Positions 10,918 through 19,933 of a stretch of DNA of 64,000 nt are shown in pieces. Made by a program: the position numbers and the translations under genes. Origin of the DNA: Tolypocladium sp. Sup5 PDA-1 (Eukaryota; Ascomycota; Sordariomycetes; Hypocreales; Ophiocordycipitaceae); contig JPHH03000001.1 of the NCBI GenBank assembly GCA_000750105.3, positions 1,302,001 through 1,366,000 of the forward strand, given 5' to 3'. The notes under the pieces were generated by a model. That model was not told the DNA's origin and made no database searches. It saw only the letters and a list, made by a program, of their open reading frames with translations. Position 1 is the stretch's first letter. Each line of letters starts with the position of its first letter.

Positions 10918-11544
10918 GCGGTCGCTGGACGTGTTGGAATAGGGGTCGTGGGCCCATGTACATCATCGCCTAGACAGGGGAGCAATAGAGTTGTTTGACC
11001 ACTACGATGAATGGGCAATTCCGCCTATACACTCGCTCATTAAGCCGTGCCAATTCATCCTATGTATACGAAATATGGCCGAGGAAGGTAGTTCACGGGC
11101 TCGGCTGGACATGTGAGCAATGCTTCATCGTGACAGGGTATCTAGGAGGGCCATTCTCCTCCAGGCAAAACTCAAAGACCCAAAATGCCTCTTTCTTGTA
11201 TTTGAAATTTGCAATAAAATTGGTTTGGACCTGCTGTTGCGACTCAAATCATCGATGCTCTCATTCAAGCGCTGCTCTGTGTCACGTGATGACGCCCAGC
11301 GGCGGAACCGGCACTACGAGACGCCGAAAATTTTGGGAGAGCTCCCCTCAGCGAGGAAAAGTTTGGATTTTGTCGAAAAATTTCAGGTGCAGCGCAGGCG
11401 ACAAACCATTTCTTTACGACCACCCTCCTGAACAACCCATTGGACCCTGCTGGTGCAGTTTTTCGGAACCCCAGCCCATTGCCTGCACGAATATCAATCC
11501 CACCGGTCACAATTTTGACAATTCCCCCCAAACACACCGCAGCG
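10918..11544. other. Intergenic region, QCR8 3' flank and NHP2 promoter
   Basis: 627 bp between two plus-strand genes. No additional exon is seen. Confidence 0.5.
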
Positions 11545-12342
11545 ATGGCCGCCGAGAGACCCGACAAGAAGGAGAAGAAGGACAAGAAGCGCAGCGACGA
11601 GGCTGGCGTGTCCAAGCCCAAGAAGGAGAAGAAGGAGAAGAAGGACAAGAAGGAGAAGCTGGCCGCCGCGCTCGATGAGAAGCTGCAGCAGGATGCCGCC
11701 GCGCAGAGCGGCAAGCCCGGCAAGGACAACGAGGACTCTGACATGGAGGACAACGCCGAGGAGGTGCCGCTGGAGCGGACCGTCGTGCCTTTTGCGATTC
11801 CCGTGGCGGATGACAAGGGCATGAAGAAGGTCTACAAGACCATCCGGAAAGGTGCGTTCAAGATCTGCACTTGACGACGTCAACGGTTCCAGTGTGATTC
11901 GATAGATGACTGACATGTTGCAGCGGCCAAGAACGGCACCCTCAAGCGCGGCGTCAAGGAGGTCGTCAAGACACTCCGCAAATCCCCCCCCTCGGGCCCC
12001 GGGCACACGTCCTTCCCCGGCGTCGTCGTCATCGCCGGCGACATCTCCCCCGCCGACGTCATCTCGCACCTGCCCGTGCTGTGCGAGGACCACAACGTGC
12101 CCTTCATCTTCGTCACGTCTCGCGCCGAGCTCGGCGCCTCGGCCAAGACCAAGCGCCCGACCAGCGTCGTTATGATCATGGAGAAGCAGGACGGCAAGAA
12201 GAAGGCGGCCAAGGAGGCGGCCAAGGACGGCGACGAGGAGACGGGCGAGGGCTTCGCCGAGAGCTACGCCACGCTGGTCAAGTACGCGCAAAAGGAGTAC
12301 ACGAAGCAGGCGTTTTGGGCCAAGGGCGGGTCCAAGGCGTGA
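11545..12342 (+). CDS. NHP2: H/ACA ribonucleoprotein complex subunit 2
   Basis: Two exons, 11545-11851 and 11924-12342, encode 241 residues. The N-terminal ~60 residues are a lysine-rich KKEKKDKK low-complexity region, a likely nucleolar signal. The L7Ae/Nhp2 RNA-binding fold follows: KKVYKTIRKAAKNGTLKRGVKEV, then GVVVIAGDISPADVISHLPVLCEDHNVPF with the conserved VTSRAELG segment. Nhp2 binds the guide RNA of H/ACA snoRNPs with Cbf5, Gar1 and Nop10 for pseudouridylation of rRNA. Compared with yeast (about 156 residues) it has a longer basic N-terminus and an inserted Lys/Ala/Glu-rich loop (KKKAAKEAAKDGDEE) near the C-terminus. The intron falls where many filamentous fungi have one, between KTIRK and AAKNG. 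Confidence 0.94.
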
Positions 12343-12783
12343 GCACGGGGAGTGATGGGTGCCGGGAGGAGTGGTTGAGTGTTTTGAGACGGCGATGCTG
12401 GTCAATGGTGTGGTTCAACTTGGTGTATAAATACCAGACGGTTTGGCTTGCGGACCAGATGGGCACGGCGGCGTTCAGGTATCTACTGCATTACAAAATG
12501 AAGGCATATTCCAGGCTCGGGGTTTCACAGACAGTCACGCGACGGTCACAAGCAGAGGAGTGATTGCAAGACGGTGAGATTATCTGATATTAACGATGAC
12601 ACATGCCAGTCTGTCCTCCGCAGAGTCGACCACCACCTTGCCTTTCAGTCTTTCAGCGTTGCACGCGGAACAAAAGAACTCCGTTTCCTTTTCCTAGTGG
12701 CACAGCAAGGCAGGGTGTTCACCACTGCCCGCGACTCGAGGGTTTGGCCTCATCAGGACAGAGGCCGTCACCCACTCAGTCGT
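12343..12783. other. Convergent intergenic region, NHP2 / DUF1761-like gene
   Basis: 441 bp of 3' flanks. No coding exon is seen. Confidence 0.5.
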
Positions 12784-13486
12784 TTAGTCAAAGGGGTTGG
12801 TGCGAGTTCCCCACCAGGTCAGGAACAGGGAGAGGCCAATCGTCTCGCAGAGCTTGGCGGCGACGCTGACGCCGACGGTGTCGAGGGGCCTCTTCTCGCT
12901 GAAGATTTGAGAGATGAACTGCGATTGTCAGGGGACAGATTCTTCTTCAGAGAGATGACACAGGGACAGAAGAGGAGGGGACTCACGCCGGGAGCAGCCG
13001 TGGCGGCAAAGATGAGGCTGCCGAGGTACGCAGCGCCCTTGTAGCTCAGGGTGCCGGTGGCGTTGATGAGGGCGCCGACGCCGTAGCTCTGCAGGGCGGC
13101 GCCGACAAACGAGGTGCCCCAGGCGGCGGCGGCGCCGCTGGCCTCCTTGGACTTGATGAACTCCTCCTTGGTGTTGGCCTGCTTGGCGCGCTGGTACGTC
13201 TGGCCGAAGACGGGGGCGAGGACGGCGAGCTCGATGCCGTGGTTGAAGACGGTGCCGAGGGCGATGGCCGAGGGCTTGACGGAGGGGAGGTCTGCGAGCG
13301 TTGGGTGAGCTTGATGCGTTTGATGAAGCTTTGGGGATGGGTCGTTGGGGATGGTGTTGTTTGCCTCATTCATCGGACAGATGGAGACGACGCAACGGAT
13401 GGAGACCACTCGGGAGCCGTGCCAGAGGGAGTCGTCCTGTCATTGAGGGGGGTGAGGACAAGGTGAGGCTTACAGTGCAGAGACAT
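12784..13486 (-). CDS. Small conserved fungal membrane protein, DUF1761-like
   Basis: Three exons, 13486-13474, 13291-12987 and 12918-12784, give 150 residues. The protein begins MSLHYLPSVKPSAIALG, with several hydrophobic segments: the GTVFNHGIELAVLAPVFGQ helix, a middle AAAAWGTSFVGAAL stretch, AYLGSLIFAATAAPG, and a C-terminal ETIGLSLFLTWWG helix. This pattern and size fit the DUF1761 family of short multi-spanning membrane proteins of unknown function; I assign it from general pattern, not alignment. Exon 1 is only 13 nt. It was chosen because its donor (GTAAGC) and phase join cleanly and remove a poorly conserved alternative N-terminus. The alternative is an ATG nearer exon 2 that reads through the 182-bp intron. 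Confidence 0.7.
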
Positions 13487-14736
13487 TCTGACGGCTCTCT
13501 TTCACGTATTCGAGTGTGTATGTGTGTAACAGAAGATGGTGGTGATGATGCAAGATCCAAGTCGGCACGCAGGTACAGACACTCCAATCCCAACAGCAAA
13601 GTACGTCGACGGCACCTCCTCCCTCCACGACCCTATTTGTATTGCTCTGGCCCCCCTCCCCCGAATCTCGATCGGGCCAAGGCGCGCAAGCATTGCTGTG
13701 GCTTGCCCCCTCACATTGCTCTGCGCTCCCTCGTGTGTCGTCACCGCGGTGATGATGTCACCAGTGTCCACTGCTAGCGCGTAGCCCGGACGAGGGATGG
13801 AAGCTCGTCATGTGCGCGCCGCGGCAACGCACCAAAACCGCGAGCGCTCAACCAAATCTGCCGCTGGGTTCTTGCGCGCCGTAGATTGGACTGCTGCGCT
13901 AGAAGCGCCTGGGCCCCCCCGGTGAGACGCTGTGGCCGTAGACAACTGTGCTATTTGATGCCAGAGGCCAGCATCTGTAACGACTGCTGGCTTGCTTGCT
14001 TGCTATTCCTGCGGAATGGCTGAGGAATCGAGAACCGTTTCCGCCTGCTGCAGCGGCCCAGCGCAACGGCCTGGTGGAGGCTCTGCCGGCGGGCCCATGA
14101 CGAGATGGCCGAGCGCCCGTAGCCAAAGCCTGCTTCCCGGTTTCCGATGGCGCTTGTCCAAGCTTGTCGCCATGGCATGACCTGATCGCATGGCTCGGAG
14201 AGCCACTGTACAGTAGCAGCACCAGTTCAGGCCCACAGGCCAGCCAGCCGTCTTTGTTGGAACGAAAGAGAATAACTGAGACAGCACAGCCACACGCGAG
14301 GAACCCGGCTCGCCTCCGGACGGGAGGCTCCGACGATGGCCATCTCCGTGCCTTGCGTTTCGGCATCGCACACCAGTAAGTGTGCTCCGTACCGGACTTT
14401 GATCCCTGGCGGTAGATCCTTGGCGGCGCAGGCCACGGCCCTCGTCATCGGTCACGGCATCAATGTACGGATACCCAGTTTCAACAAACGCTCGCTCGGA
14501 ACGCTGCCATGAATTCCATGCAACCGCTAAACATCCATCCGTCCCGTATCTGCCCGACATACCATACACTCCTCAGTAGACAACCTGCAACCATGATTCT
14601 ATCTTGTACAACGCGGGCCGTGATGGACGGCGATGGACGGCCCATCACTTGATGCCACGAAACTCCCGCTCGCCCCGTGTCTCGCACGCTCTCCCCACAA
14701 AAACGCCTATGATTATCAACGCCTGCTTTTGCTTGC
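13487..14736. other. Intergenic region, no gene seen
   Basis: 1.25 kb holding the upstream region of the DUF1761-like gene and the 3' flank of NEM1. A short CTTG/GCTT tandem run lies near 13990-14003. Open frames here have no recognisable domains. Confidence 0.5.
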
Positions 14737-16272
14737 TCACGCCATGTGCTGTCCGTCCTCCCCGCCGCGCAGCGCCAGCAGTGCTCTCACGTCGTGGACG
14801 TACTGCAGCCCCTCCAGCAAGGGAACCAGGTGCATCAGATCGTTGTCCGTCGGGTCGTTGATCCAGCCCTGGATGGGAATCGCGTTATCTAGGCCGAGAG
14901 TCAGCACGGGATAATACTTGAATTGAGAACCGGGAGGCTTGCCTTCGTGGAACAGGTAGCTCAGCGGGCTGTTGTCCAGAATCATCACCTTGCTCAGGTC
15001 CGGCTCCACCGAGCTCAGGTCCTTGATGTATGCGCCCTGTCTGTACGTGCAGTGCTGCCGGTAGTACCGGGCCGAGAAGAACTTGCGCTCCGACTCGAGC
15101 CAGTCAATCACCGGGTCGGCGTATTCCTGGACCGACGCGGTGAAGACGACCAGGTTGAACCACTTGCAGACGCGCCGCAGGAACTCGTCGCAGTACGGGC
15201 GCTTGTTGACCCAGTACAGGATGGGGTGCTGCGCGGCGCCGCTCTGGTTGCCCATGCCCAGCGAGGCCGTGTTGAGCCGGACCTCGACCATGTGGCCGGT
15301 GCTCATCCGGCCGCCCTTGGACATGCTGTGTATCAGCGTCTCGTCCAGGTCCAGGATCAGCGTCTTCTGCTGCTTCAGCGGCGCCTCGAAGTTGAGGTAC
15401 GAGGGCTGCCGTCGGGGTATCAGGGGCCGCGGGGGCGCGGGCGTCTTGGGGTACTTTGTGAGAGCGGCGATGGGCGACGTCGGCGACTTGAGCTGCGCCG
15501 AGAGGTCCTCCTCGCTGGCCTTGGTCCGCGCGACGGCCGACTGCGTCCGCCTGTGCTTGCGCTGCCGCAGGGCCTCGTCATTGTGAAGCTTTATCCGAAT
15601 CGACCTGCGAGCCGTGCTGAGTTCCTCGGCGGGGTTGAGCGACTTGGACCTACCATGCCCGCTCTTGGCGCCCTTGGGCTCGTCGCCCTCCGACTCCGAG
15701 GACGCGCCGGGCGTGGACGAGCTGGACGAGGACGGCCGCGGCGCGATGCTGCGGTAGCCCCAGCCGTGAGACGGGCCCGACGTGGAGGAGCGGCCCTCTG
15801 CCGCGGCGTAGCTGTCCAGCCCGCCCTTGCGGACGCCAAACAGCTTCTTGAGCTGCGTCATGGGCGCAAAGTTGCCCTGGTCGTCGTAGAAGCACGCTAT
15901 CAGGTAGACGCCGGGAGAGGCCAGCGTGGCGAAGATCCAGCGGATGGAGCTGACGATGCTCGAGACGAAGCTCCGCGGCAGCGTGTGCCACCAGCTAGCC
16001 CGCCGGTTGCCGGCATCCTTGGTCTCGTCCAGTAGCGGCGTGTCCTCGGTGGCAGCCGCCTTCTCGTCCTCGCAGTGCGCCAGGTCGTTGGGGGAGCCGT
16101 TGGAAAAGGCGCCGGCGCCGTGCTCGTGGCCATCCGCCGCGTCTTCTGACGGTTCCGGCGCCTTCTCGTCGGATGCGAGGTCCGTCCCGAGGGAGCTGAC
16201 GCTGTTGGATCGGGACTGCGTGGGACTCGACGAGGGCGAGACACGGGCAGTGATGATGTTGAGGGAGTTCAT
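14737..16272 (-). CDS. NEM1: Nem1-type nuclear envelope phosphatase (FCP1/SCP fold)
   Basis: Catalytic subunit of the Nem1-Spo7 phosphatase, which dephosphorylates the phosphatidate phosphatase Pah1/lipin at the ER and nuclear envelope. The N-terminus is Ser-rich and acidic, followed by a hydrophobic membrane region (FVSSIVSSIRWIFATLASPG, then VYLIACFY). The HAD phosphatase domain has ILDLDETLIHS, with Asp308 nucleophile and Asp310, VVFTASVQEYADPVIDW, and ILDNSPLSYLF with a later WINDPTDNDL. I read two exons, 16272-14943 and 14888-14737, giving 493 residues. The intervening 54 bp (14889-14942) has a GC donor and AG acceptor, a length divisible by three and no stop; removing it yields the canonical YLFHEDNAIPIQGW. 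Without splicing the protein would be 511 residues with an insertion next to a conserved loop. Confidence 0.9.
   Translation of the reverse strand: MNSLNIITARVSPSSSPTQSRSNSVSSLGTDLASDEKAPEPSEDAADGHEHGAGAFSNGSPNDLAHCEDEKAAATEDTPLLDETKDAGNRRASWWHTLPRSFVSSIVSSIRWIFATLASPGVYLIACFYDDQGNFAPMTQLKKLFGVRKGGLDSYAAAEGRSSTSGPSHGWGYRSIAPRPSSSSSSTPGASSESEGDEPKGAKSGHGRSKSLNPAEELSTARRSIRIKLHNDEALRQRKHRRTQSAVARTKASEEDLSAQLKSPTSPIAALTKYPKTPAPPRPLIPRRQPSYLNFEAPLKQQKTLILDLDETLIHSMSKGGRMSTGHMVEVRLNTASLGMGNQSGAAQHPILYWVNKRPYCDEFLRRVCKWFNLVVFTASVQEYADPVIDWLESERKFFSARYYRQHCTYRQGAYIKDLSSVEPDLSKVMILDNSPLSYLFHEGKPPGSQFKYYPVLTLGLDNAIPIQGWINDPTDNDLMHLVPLLEGLQYVHDVRALLALRGGEDGQHMA
14889..14942 (-). other. GC-AG intron in NEM1
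   Basis: The 54-bp segment begins GCAAGC and ends CCTAG on the minus strand. It is in frame and stop-free, so raw translation reads through it. Splicing restores the HEDNAIP sequence expected of Nem1/Dullard phosphatases, which supports its being an intron. Not confirmed by transcript data. Confidence 0.75.
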
Positions 16273-17588
16273 GTTGGCGAGAGCCAGCAATCCATCAGGC
16301 GTCGGGGCGGCTGGCGGCTGGCGCTGGGAGGTTGTTGTTGGGGGGTTCGGGGCCGTGGTGAGGAGCAGCGCGCGGCGTGTCGCAAGCGAGCCGAGGATGT
16401 CCCCGTTGGGAGATGATGTCAACTCCCCCCGTGTCGCTCGGCAATGGCAGTCGGCAGGGGGCGGCGAGCGAGCGTCGAGGAGGCAAAGGCGGTCTCTGTC
16501 AGGGTCTGCGCAAGGAGGAGCCGCCGTGGACGTTCTCAGCCTCGCGATGCGATCGCCTTGGGTCGGGGAATGGTTGAGGAGCCGGATGGGGAGTGGCAGG
16601 GTTTGAGGGGTGACGGAGTCGGGGAGAGCGAGACGGCGCCAGCCAGCCTTGGCAGTGGAGCGAACTGCACCCAGCTGCATCTCGCCAGCAGGGAACGCTC
16701 CGAGCGCAGTCAAGACAGTGCACGGCTCAGGTGCCGAGGAAAATCCGCAGGGCCGGCCAGTCGCCTATAACCTCACTGGAACCCAACCTGGAAGGCATCC
16801 ATTGGAACAAAGCCAGATGACACGGACTACCTACAGTGGGAGGCAATATTATTAGAATCCTGCTTCTTTGTACAGACCAAAGTGCACGCCTGCTAGGAAG
16901 TTGCAGTCCATCTATCCGCCGGCCCGTCCAACAAAGAACATTACACGATCCACTTCGCACTGCCGTATTCGGGCGAGTTGGACAAAGAGCGCTGGGACCT
17001 CGTCCGCCAACAGAATCGAACCTGGCCATGATTCAAGACGGCTCAGTCCGCGGTACGTTGAGCCTTGGCGGGTGGCCGTGGGAGGAGTGAGCTGCGCCCA
17101 GGTTTTTGACCTACATAGAGGTACAGTAATAGCTGTAAATTTTGCATCATTGTCGTTGTCAGACATGGACACTTCTCCAAGCTGCCGGGCATCGTGTCTT
17201 GCATGCTGTGTGACCCAAAGTGGCTGCTGCAGCGGCAGCCCCACCACTGTGCAAAGTACCTACCTTACACATGTATTATTAGTCCGTAAGCATTGTCGCG
17301 AAAGGGTCGCAACAATTTGAGTCACCAGTCACCACCACCACCACCACCTGGACCACCAACCGCACACGTTTGCCTTGCTGCCCAGCACCCTTTGACGACG
17401 ACGCGCCCGCTTTGAACAGCGCCCTCGACGACACTGCAAACTACAGCTTTTGCGCCTCTAGATTGACCGTCTCTCAGCCTTTGGCGCAAGCCGTCTCGCA
17501 CTCGCACAAAATTTCCGTGCACCAAGCCCCTCGCTCCATCACGCATCTTCGACGACACGACACCACGAGCACGCACACACAGCACACG
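16273..17588. promoter_or_regulatory. Divergent intergenic region, NEM1 / GCD7
   Basis: 1.3 kb between divergent start codons, with pyrimidine-rich leader sequence before GCD7 and a CCA trinucleotide run at 17331-17349. The open frame preceding the NEM1 ATG lacks similarity and is taken as leader. Confidence 0.45.
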
Positions 17589-19070
17589 ATGCCCTCGGTG
17601 ACCCCGGGCTACGCGCCCGACCTCGAGAAATACCTCAAATCCCTCAAAGGCCAGCCATTGGAGAGGTCCGTCGAGAACCTCACATCGTGCGTCTGCCCCC
17701 CTCCAGCGTTGCGTCTCGGCAGCAAACTCACCAGCACCCGCAGCCTCCTCAAGCGAAGACAGATCCGCGGCTCCGAGCCCTGCGCCGTCGCCACAGCTCA
17801 CATCCTCCTCCAGGTCGTCGCCAAGTCCAAGTGGCAAGACGTTGATGGCCTGCTCGACAATGTCTGCGCCACTGGCTGCCGGCTCGTCGAGGCTCAGCCC
17901 AAGGAGCTCGTCGTCGCCAACATTGTTCGACGGGTCCTGGCCCTGATCCGCGATGAGGCAGCCGAGGATAGAAACGAGCCATCGAGCGAGACCCAGAGCG
18001 AGGCCCAGATGACCCCGACCGACCCCGTCTCGCACCAGTGGCCGCCCTCGACGTACACCAAGCAGGACTCGGCCGGTGACTACATCTCCAACAGTCCGGC
18101 TGTACCACCACCATCCCGACCAGGCCCTGTCCCGTCCTACAGCTCCGTCAACGTGCCCAAGTCGCTATTCAACCTCCTCTCCGCCTCGCCCCCCTCCGAC
18201 AGGTCCGCCATGATGACCTTGTCGTTCCGAAACTCGGGCACGTCGACGCCTACCAGCAAGGCCACCCCTTACAGCCAGGTCCACGCCCTGCGGTCAGAAG
18301 TCATTGACGGCATCGAGGAGATCAAGGACGAGATCAGCCAGGTGGACGATCAGATTGCGGCGCTGGCCGAGGTGCAGATCCACCCAGGGGACCACGTCCT
18401 CGTCCACCAGCCCTCGCCCACGGTGGAACGCTTCATCCTCCGCGCCGCGCTCAAGCGCAAGTTTACCGTCCTAATCGCGACCGAGGCGCCGCGGAAACAG
18501 ACCGAGGGGGTCCAGAACGCCGCCTTTAGGAAGAGGCTCTCGGCGGCCGGGATCACGGTCATCAACATCAAGAACTCAGGCTTGACGGCCTACATGTCGC
18601 GCGTGGACAAGGTGATCCTGGGCGCCCGGTCCGTCGTGGCCAACGGCGGCGTGGTGACGGACTCTGGTGCGGCCGCCATTGCGCGAGCGGCCAAGGAGGC
18701 GGGCAACGCCGTCATTGTCCTGGCCGGCATGTACAAGCTCAGCCCGGAGAATCCGTTTGATGAGGAGTCGCTCATCGAGTGGGGAGACTCGTCGACGTTT
18801 GTGAGCTTCGCTGACGGGCCCATGGTGAACGGCGTCGAGATTCGAAGCGCCGTGACGGAGCTGGTGCCGCCGGAGCTGATTGACACGTACATTACAAACC
18901 TGTAAGTTGACGACGACGGTTTATGTTCTCTTATTCCGTTGTGATCGACTCGGCCGAGACTGACACGTTGCAGGGGAACCCATTCGCGGGACCACTTGTC
19001 GAGCTTAATTGCGGACCACTACAAGCAGGAAGACGCAGAGTTCCATCTCTGGAGCGCGACCGACCGGTGA
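17589..19070 (+). CDS. GCD7: Translation initiation factor eIF2B subunit beta
   Basis: Three exons, 17589-17686, 17744-18901 and 18974-19070, give 450 residues. eIF2B is the guanine-nucleotide exchange factor for eIF2; beta belongs to its regulatory alpha/beta/delta core that senses phosphorylated eIF2. The N-terminal helical part reads LEKYLKSLKGQPLERSVEN, then LLKRRQIRGSEPCAVATA. The Rossmann-like C-terminal half carries HVLVHQPSPTVERFI, TVLIATEAPR, VDKVILGARSVVANGGVVTDSGA and the ending PPELIDTYITNL plus GTHSRDHLSSLIADHY. Intron 1 (57 bp) is in frame and stop-free; splicing restores ENLTSLLKRRQIRG. A Ser/Pro-rich insert (about residues 125-190) is expected for filamentous fungi. The last exon is found only by phase-matched splicing. 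Confidence 0.93.
17687..17743 (+). other. Read-through intron in GCD7
   Basis: 57 bp starting GTGCGT and ending CGCAG, in frame with no stop. Its removal joins ENLTS to LLKRRQIRG, the uninterrupted family sequence. Transcript data would confirm. Confidence 0.8.
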
Positions 19071-19933
19071 TGCTGCCGGCCGCCGCGCTCCGCTGCAATG
19101 CCTCTGGATATGATGGCATGATAAGAGGCAGCCGTGTATGAGCGAGTGCGATCGGACATCGTCTCTGGCGTGTCGGGATGGGGCTCGGATTTCGGCGCGG
19201 CGGCTCCGTGGATGCTACCCACCTGGAGGGCTGCGTTCGTTCGTGGCCGCGTCAGCACCCGCAGGGCTTCCAGGGCTTCCATTGGGCGATGGGCTAGGCA
19301 CTGGCCTGGGCGCACACAGGGGCCTGCAGGTGGGGTCAGCCCTGTAGCGGAGAGACTCCAACGCTGGGCGGCTCGTCCACTCATGGGCCAGGAACAGACG
19401 AAGCTGACGATGGGGAAGACGCGTGCTGTTTGACCCAGACCGGGGGCGGCTGGAGCCCGTGACGAGTGTAGAAGCGCAGATGGGAGTCATGGAGGCATGT
19501 ATTCGTAGGCTTCATTTTGTGCACGGCTGTGGCTGCGAGGCCACGCATCCTCTTTGTCGTCCCATGCACAGGTACTACCTAGATTAGAGTGCTGGGACGC
19601 CAGCGAGCGTTATTAGTCCCCACGGGGCTCAAATACTTATGAGATTACGCCCTGTCCTCTGGTACTGTATCCGCAGTCTCGGCCCAACTGACTTTCTTGT
19701 CCACGTCGCAGAGCGTTGCCATCCTCTCTATTTTACTTTTCTGTGACTGGCCTGAATCAGGCATCACTTGTAGTCGGATCTGGTACCCGTCACTCGACGA
19801 GTGAATCACGTTCGGCAGGCGTAACCGCCCAAACCGCGGGGTCAGCGACTCAACGTCCAGCCGTCGCCCCTCCCCGACCTCAACCTCACTCTTCCTCCCT
19901 CACCACACCATCACAGTTCCCAACCAGACGACG
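19071..19933. other. Intergenic region, GCD7 3' flank and promoter of the polyQ gene
   Basis: 863 bp; CT-rich sequence precedes the next ATG. No coding exon is seen. Confidence 0.5.

Noticed and set aside
14923..16035. 370-codon open frame antisense to NEM1
   Set aside because: Shadow frame of the phosphatase gene with biased Arg/Val/Leu content.
16985..17040. tRNA-like GGTTCGATTC box on the minus strand
   Set aside because: Flanking bases cannot form the T-arm stem or acceptor stem, and no A box is in place.
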